This document shows positions 58,740 through 64,000 of a stretch of 64,000 bases of DNA, in pieces (the stretch's first letter is position 1; every line of letters starts with the position of its first letter). The stretch lies in assembly GCA_019787685.1 (NCBI GenBank), contig JAHNUO010000006.1, positions 1,364,001 to 1,428,000 on the forward strand. Reading direction: 5' to 3'. Source of the stretch: Chiua virens. Lineage: Eukaryota; Basidiomycota; Agaricomycetes; Boletales; Boletaceae. The notes under the pieces are model-generated. The model searched no databases and was not told the DNA's origin. It was given only the letters and a program-made list of their open reading frames with translations. A program made the translations under genes and the position numbers.

Positions 58740-59383
58740 TCAATGCTCGTGTCCATGCGGTGCCTGTTCGAACCGGAGACCACTAACAAATACATGTAAG
58801 ACCAGGACCATAAATAAACCATATGCTTGACAACATACCAGTATCTAGAAAGGAAGGCCAAATTAACGAAGAGCGAGATGGGAAGCAGCATGAAGAACTT
58901 ACCCGCATGACCGAGGACCAGGTTTATCCTGGAATCAAGTTAACAAAACGAAAACGAAAAGCACGACTAAGCAGGCCAGTGCGTACAAGGTTAACAAAAA
59001 CTTTGGGATGACCAAGAGGGCCTCCTCCTAACACGATCCGTTAGCAGTCTGATAAGGAAAAGAAAGGAAAACAGGCAGCACGACTCACCACCGTCACAGA
59101 CTGCCTTTCGGCCGTGGATCACATCTGACCGGTTCGTTGGCGATCAACTCCATAGCGCTGAGTGGGTTGGGCTGGAGCTCCATATATGTCTGTTCAAAAC
59201 GAGGACCCGAACGAGAGTAGGCCGGGGTTTCTGGTTTGTCGACCACGTCGTTGGGTAATTGGGTGATTGCGGCGCGACGCTCGACTCGGAGACGGGCGCG
59301 GGGGTGCTTGCCGCAGTGGAAGCCGCCCTTGCCAGCGTATTCAGCTGGGGTCCGAGTGTAGTGACAAGCCGACGGCCTAGCAT
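58740..59383 (-). CDS. NDUFS6: Complex I iron-sulfur protein subunit 6 (NDUFS6, 13 kDa), two offsetting frameshifts
   Basis: Exons from the start: 59383-59089, 59027-58987, 58928-58903, 58844-58839 (6 nt), 58782-58740; 136 residues. Mitochondrial presequence MLGRRLVTTLGPQLNTLARAA, then NYPTTWSTNQKPR, GPRFEQTYMELQPNPLSAMELI, VIHGRKAVCDGG, GGPLGHPKVFVNLDKPGPRSC and GYCGLRFEQAPHGHEH. The zinc-binding His and Cys residues of the C-terminal domain are present. In exon 1 one base is missing somewhere in 59201-59228 and one is extra in 59117-59124; the exon length is unchanged modulo three, but the segment between the two points is readable only in another frame. Exon 4 of six bases supplies the Tyr and most of the Cys codon of the zinc site. 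Confidence 0.85.
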
Positions 59384-59532
59384 ATTCGAAGACTCTTACT
59401 ACAGTTGTCGGTTGATGGCTGAGTTTCGGGGCAACCGGAAAATGTATTAGGTAATAAACTCTCTGTCTTGAAATGGAAATCAATTTACACATGGCCTAAC
59501 AAATACAAAAGTCCACTTGGACGCGGACGTCT

Positions 59533-62500
59533 CTAATCCATCTCCTCGATTTCAATGTCGTCTTCCATGGCATCCAGATCCATCCCTTCAATTGAGACGC
59601 TCGAATCGTGGTTAGGAAGAATGATTAGCCTGTTCCGTGGACCGTCAAACCTAACCCTGGCAGTCTCGCCATCGCGAACGCGATCAGAGAGTAACATAAC
59701 GGACAACGGGTTCAGAACCTCGCTTTGTATCGTGCGGTTCAAAGGACGAGCACCGTAGGTAGGCGAATAGCCAACAGACACAAGGTAATGCTTCGACTCG
59801 GCATCAACGTCTAGGACAATATGACGGTCCGCAAGTCTCTCTTGAATTTCTTTCAGCCGGATATCCACTATATTGAGTATGTTGCTCCTCGACAACATAC
59901 GCTGTCAAAAAAGATTGATTGAACGGTCGTACATTGAGGCGATGGCGCGAAACTTACATATATGATGATATCGTCAATACGGTTGATGAATTCGGGGGGG
60001 AAATGTGCTTGGATAGCACCCATAACCAATTGCCTCGTGTGCTCGCTGATCGGACCTTCGCCCATATCGGAAAGGAAGGCAGCACCAAGGTTCGACGTCA
60101 TGATGATAACAGTGTTGCGGAAGTCGACAACGCGGCCTTGGCCGTCTGTGAGACGTCCATCGTCCAGAACTTGCAGAAAAAGGGTCACAAATTCGCGAGC
60201 TGCCTTTTCGATTTCGTCGATGAGGATAATGCAATAGGGCTTGCGCCGAACGTATTCGGTGAGTTGACCGCCAGATTCATGACCAACATAACCTGGAGGA
60301 GCGCCAATAAGACGCGCGATCGCATGTTTTTCTGAATACTCAGATCCGTCAATTCGAATCATGGCATCTGGAGAATCGAACAGGGTTGACGCAAGCTAAT
60401 CAAATTAGCCGTGGACACCAGTGAGCCATGTGGACGTGCTTACTGTTTTACTCAACTAATGTTTTGCCTGTTCCAGACGGACCGCTCATAAGAAAACTGG
60501 CAATAGGTCGTTGGGCATTCGTGAGCCCACTGCGAGATAGCCTGATTGCGTTTGCTACGGCTTTTACAGCCTCAGGCTGGCCCACCACCGATTCGGCAAG
60601 AATCTTTTCCATGTGGAGCAACTTCTCCTTCTCTGTTTCCATGAGTTTGGTAACCGGAATAGATGTCCATCGACCAACAATATCGGCTATATGCTCCGGG
60701 GTAACAGTATCAGTACCAGTGAACCCACTGGCTTCTTCCTCTCGTAATTTTTTGGCTTGAAGCTCCTCGAGTTTGGATTGCAATTCAGGAAGGGCATAGT
60801 AGCGAAGGTCTGAGGCGGTCTGAAGGTCATGTCTACGGGATGTGTCAGATACTACTGTCATCTGTAGATAAAATGCAAGAAACCGGCCTTCTTTCAGCAT
60901 CGTCAGCTTTCGCCTTCAGTTCATCAATCCTCTTGCGAGCACTGTTGATCTCGTCACCACGCTGTTTCTCAGCCTCATAGGCAGCATTGAGTGGTTGAAG
61001 TTCATCATCGATCTCTGCCATCGCCTTTCGGGCAGCAGCCAAACGATCCTTGCTGGCTTTGTCCTTCTCTCTCTCCAACGCATGAATTTCCACTTCGAGT
61101 TGCAACCTTCGATGCTGCAGCTTGTCGATCGCTTCTGGGGCTGTTTCACGAGCCACTCGCACGCTGGTAAGCAAGTATGAGCAGTCGTATCATAACATCT
61201 GACGAGCTTACCAAGCACAAGCTTCATCGACGAGATCTATCGCTGCGTCAGGTAACCGCCTTGACGTCAAGTAGCGATGAGCAAGGGTCGCCGCAGATAT
61301 CAAAGCACCATCGAGTATCCTGACACCATGATGTACTTCGTATTTCTCTCGTATCCCTCGTAGGATGCTGATTGTCTCTGGCACACTGGGTTCATTGATA
61401 AGCACTTGTGCAAACCTTCGTTCGAGCGCCGCGTCAGTTTCGATGTACTTTCTGTATTCTGCAAGTGTCGTAGCACCGATGCAGTGGAGTTTTCCTCGTG
61501 CAAGAGGAGGTTTGAAAAGGTTGGCGGCATCCATCCCACCTCCCTCCGCACCTCTCCCGGCCATGATGAGATGTAATTCGTCGATGAAAAGGATGATGGA
61601 GGTTCCGTCTTCGGACGCCTTTTCGACCTCGTTGAGAACATTCTTGATTCGTTCTTCATATTCTCCCTTATACTTGGCTCCGGCCATGAGAGCACCCATG
61701 TCCAGCGAGAAGAGTCGTCCAATCAGAGATGCAGGAACATCTCGATTGATGATGCGCTGGGCGAGACCTTCGGCAATGGAGGTCTTACCAACGCCAGGTT
61801 CTCCAATAAGAACGGGGTTGTTTTTGGTCCTAATAAGGATAATTAAACGGGTGTTGTTTATGACAACAAGACCATACCGTCTACACAAAATTCGAATGAC
61901 TCTCCTTATCTCATCATCTCTCCCAATGACAGGATCGACCTTCCCTTCTTGAGCCAGTGCAGTCAAGTCAACTGCGTACTTTTGGAGTGCATCAAAGCCT
62001 TCCTCGGCACTTTTGCTATCGATATGCCTATCACCTCGAATTTGCTGGATAGCAGTTCGGAGCACCGGCTCGGTAAGTCCAGCTTCCTTGATGACGGATG
62101 CAACAGAGGAGTCCTTTATGAGGGCAAGGAGAAGGTGATCCTGAGCGAGATATGCATCATGCATGTTCTTTTGTTGAGCCTGCGCCTCTTGCAAGACTTT
62201 GGCAGTAGCAGAACTGAGCGTGACATCATCGGGAGCTGGCGATTGAGAAGGTAGGCGGACAATGAGTTTCTGCAGTCCACGAGCGATGGGTGTCTATTGA
62301 AACAGTCGATTGATGCATAAGGAAAGGGGTGTTGATTATGTATCATGTCACTTACTGGGTCACCGCCCGCTTTCTGGATCACCGATGCAAAAAGGGGCCT
62401 AGGGGACGCCCTAGTTCCAGATAGGGACTGGGCTGATGCGGACGCTTGGTCATCGTTGAGGAGGACGGAGGCCAAGTGGGCAGGATGGACTGAAGAGAAC

Positions 62501-62628
62501 AGTTCAGCGTGAAAGACACGCGAGTCTAGTAAAGATGAGTTACCTTGCACGTTGGCGTAGTCTTTGGCGAGCTGGATAGCAGCAGCCAAGGACTGCCTCG
62601 TCTTGTCAGTGAGATTGTCGAAGTTCAT
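59533..62628 (-). CDS. HSP104: Hsp104/ClpB-type AAA+ disaggregase
   Basis: Exons from the start: 62628-62544, 62489-62356, 62293-61878, 61829-61212, 61163-60888, 60832-60444, 60395-59958, 59901-59533; 907 residues if one base near 60450 is ignored. N-domain [17 protein letters not shown]1 with Walker [10 protein letters not shown] and Walker [12 protein letters not shown]; the coiled-coil middle domain ([21 protein letters not shown]); AAA2 with Walker [39 protein letters not shown] and MTSNLGAAF; a C-terminus ending DDIEIEEMD like other cytosolic Hsp104 proteins. It extracts proteins from aggregates with Hsp70. The extra base before KTLASTLF could be avoided with a GTTGAG donor, but that loses five conserved residues. 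The intron 60833-60887 starts with GC. Confidence 0.93.
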
Positions 62629-62651
62629 AGTCAACCAGGATTATTCAACAA

Positions 62652-62656
62652 AGGGG
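62652..62656. promoter_or_regulatory. Stress-response element (AGGGG) in the HSP104/DPH7 promoter
   Basis: AGGGG, the core STRE of yeast general stress promoters, lies 24 bp upstream of the HSP104 ATG (it reads CCCCT on the HSP104 strand) in the 92-bp divergent promoter. A five-base match is weak; no perfect heat-shock element triplet was found. Confidence 0.25.
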
Positions 62657-62720
62657 AACTTCGCAAACTTGTCAGTGTCACGTCACGGCTAATCGCAGGC
62701 TTACTGATCATTAATATTCA

Positions 62721-64000
62721 ATGACCAACACCACCTGGCCTGCAGACTCGGTCGAGTTTTGTCCCCATGAAGGCTCGCAAGATATCTTGGTTTGTGGAAC
62801 GTATAAACTAGAGTCTGCCCAAACCACGGACAGAGTTGACGACGACGCGAATGATATCCCAACAGCAGCACCAAAGAGCACCCAGAAGCGACGGGGGAAA
62901 TGCCTCGTTTTTCGGGTATCATGCGCAAATGGGAACAGCGCCATGTGAGTTCGAATCAAATCCACTCCTAGAGTTGCCCTACAGCTTCGATCAGATCACC
63001 ACTCCAAGAGATCGACTCGCCAGCCGTCCTTGATCTGAAATGGTGATCATCATCCTCTCAGATGCGACTCTACCACTCACGTTATCAGGTGCCATAGATC
63101 GTCCTCTAGTACCCCGGTCCTGGGCAGTCGCTGATTCGGAAGGAAACATCTCCTTGCATGAATGGCTGGCTACCGAGGTACCCATTCAAGCGTCATACAT
63201 CCTGTCCTGTCCAATAAGTTTACGATGCGGCCATCTTTGAACAGGACAAGTTAACCTCACTCCAACGATTATCCTGTGCGCCAGGAGAACGTGCTATGTC
63301 TTTCCATCGACTGGTCGAACCGCCAATGTCCAACCAAGTGCGCGCAAACTTTTCTCACCCTTGTTGTCGACGGGTGACGAGCGTTATTGCAGCGGCCTCG
63401 GCAACCTGATCGTTTCATTGTCAGATGGGTCATTGTCGCTCCTTAAACCATGTTCGCAAGGAGAGCTTATTGTCTCGGAGAAGTGGCACGCCCACGATTA
63501 CGAACCGTGGATTGCGGCGTGGAATTACTGGAACAACTCCGTAATTTACTCGGGTAACAACTTCACACAGGGTCCCGTGGGCATGACATCTAATTCTTGA
63601 CTGAGTCAGGCGGGGATGATCTCCAACTTAAAGGCTGGGACCAGCGACGGGGTTTTGACCAACCTTTCTTTGTTAATAAACGGTACGGAAAGTCGACGCA
63701 ACTAGCGCATTGAGAAAGCTGAGCGCGGGTGAATGCAGATTCGATGCAGGGGTGACTGCAATTCAGAGTCACCCGCATATAGAACATTTGATCGCTGTGG
63801 GAAGGTATTTTGGACCCGACAAGAGTTTGGAAGACAAATTGACCCTGGGGCATTGACAGTTATGACAACCAAGTTCGACTTTTTGACACAAGAAAACTCT
63901 TGACACCAATAACAGAGGTGAACGTTGGGGGTGGAGCTTGGCGCGTAAAGTGGCACCCATCCTCTCAGCGCAAGCATGACCTTCTTGTCGCATGCATGCA
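62721..64000 (+). CDS. DPH7: Diphthamide biosynthesis protein Dph7 (WD-repeat methylesterase), 3' truncated, two frameshifts
   Basis: Exons in the window: 62721-62944, 62995-63042, 63089-63177, 63245-63337, 63393-63553, 63610-63682, 63739-63804, 63860 to the edge; about 297 residues. WD40 protein that demethylates diphthine on eEF2 before the final amidation. Signatures: TWPADSVEFCPH, DILVCGTYKLE, SPAVLDLKW, DSEGNISLHEW, LQRLSCAPGE, LSIDWSNR, IVSLSDGSLSLLKP, WHAHDYEPWIAAWNYWNNSV, GGDDLQLKGWD, VTAIQSHPHIEHLIAVGSYD and VNVGGGAWRVKWHP, which is the canonical order. An extra base at about 63126 (between VLG and VADSEG) and one at about 63299 (between ERAM and LSIDW) break the frame as sequenced. 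Divergent from HSP104. Confidence 0.9.

Noticed and set aside
58755..58785. Second B-box-like TTCGAACC string
   Set aside because: It encodes the conserved FEQ segment of NDUFS6 exon 5; no tRNA structure around it.
59919..60335. 138-residue plus-strand frame within HSP104
   Set aside because: Antisense shadow of the conserved AAA2 domain.

Overview
The window is nuclear DNA of a mushroom-type basidiomycete (Agaricomycetes). I base this on about 170 very short spliceosomal introns (mostly 47-60 nt) in about 33 closely packed genes on both strands, and on protein families with an agaricomycete flavour: a Ser-type GST, an IME2/MAK-like kinase, Ser/Thr-rich single-pass membrane proteins and a divergent Rec8. 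There is no operon logic, no CRISPR array, no transposon and no tRNA or rRNA gene that I can support. All gene models are my own manual splices, checked for splice sites, reading phase and family similarity read by eye; no database search was run.

Layout. 1-12 kb: C-terminus of an unknown gene, PEX16, a ketol-acid reductoisomerase-like protein with altered active-site motifs, a CC1/RBM39-type splicing factor, a RidA-family deaminase, an alpha/beta-hydrolase esterase, D-serine dehydratase and a Rab4-like GTPase. 12-20 kb: two related Ser/Thr-rich membrane proteins flanking an isochorismatase-like hydrolase, then a conserved fungal membrane protein of unknown role. 20-30 kb: GT31 glycosyltransferase, GST, SGT1-like protein, DHFR, mitochondrial bL36, an SLC35F-type transporter and a PPZ-type phosphatase. 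30-40 kb: RPS11 and DNA ligase I (divergent), MPC1, an unknown family, an O-fucosyltransferase-like protein and IPP isomerase. 41-55 kb: Rec8-type kleisin, a GRAMD4-like membrane protein, INCENP, the decapping enzyme DCP2 and PRPP synthetase. 55-64 kb: an IME2/MAK-like kinase, NDUFS6 of complex I, HSP104 and DPH7, which runs off the end.

Most genes are independent housekeeping genes. Several serve chromosome biology (DNA ligase I, Rec8, INCENP) or protein quality control and translation (HSP104, SGT1, RPS11, bL36m, DPH7).

The most striking observation is in the PRPP synthetase gene. The frame is restored only if a single C at position 54422 is spliced in as a one-nucleotide exon between two introns of ordinary size with consensus ends. 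The window also holds other microexons (6, 11, 13, 20 and 20 nt) and five GC-AG introns. Four genes (esterase, NDUFS6, HSP104, DPH7) carry single-base frame disruptions in conserved coding sequence. Since some of these genes should be indispensable, assembly or base-calling errors are the likeliest cause.
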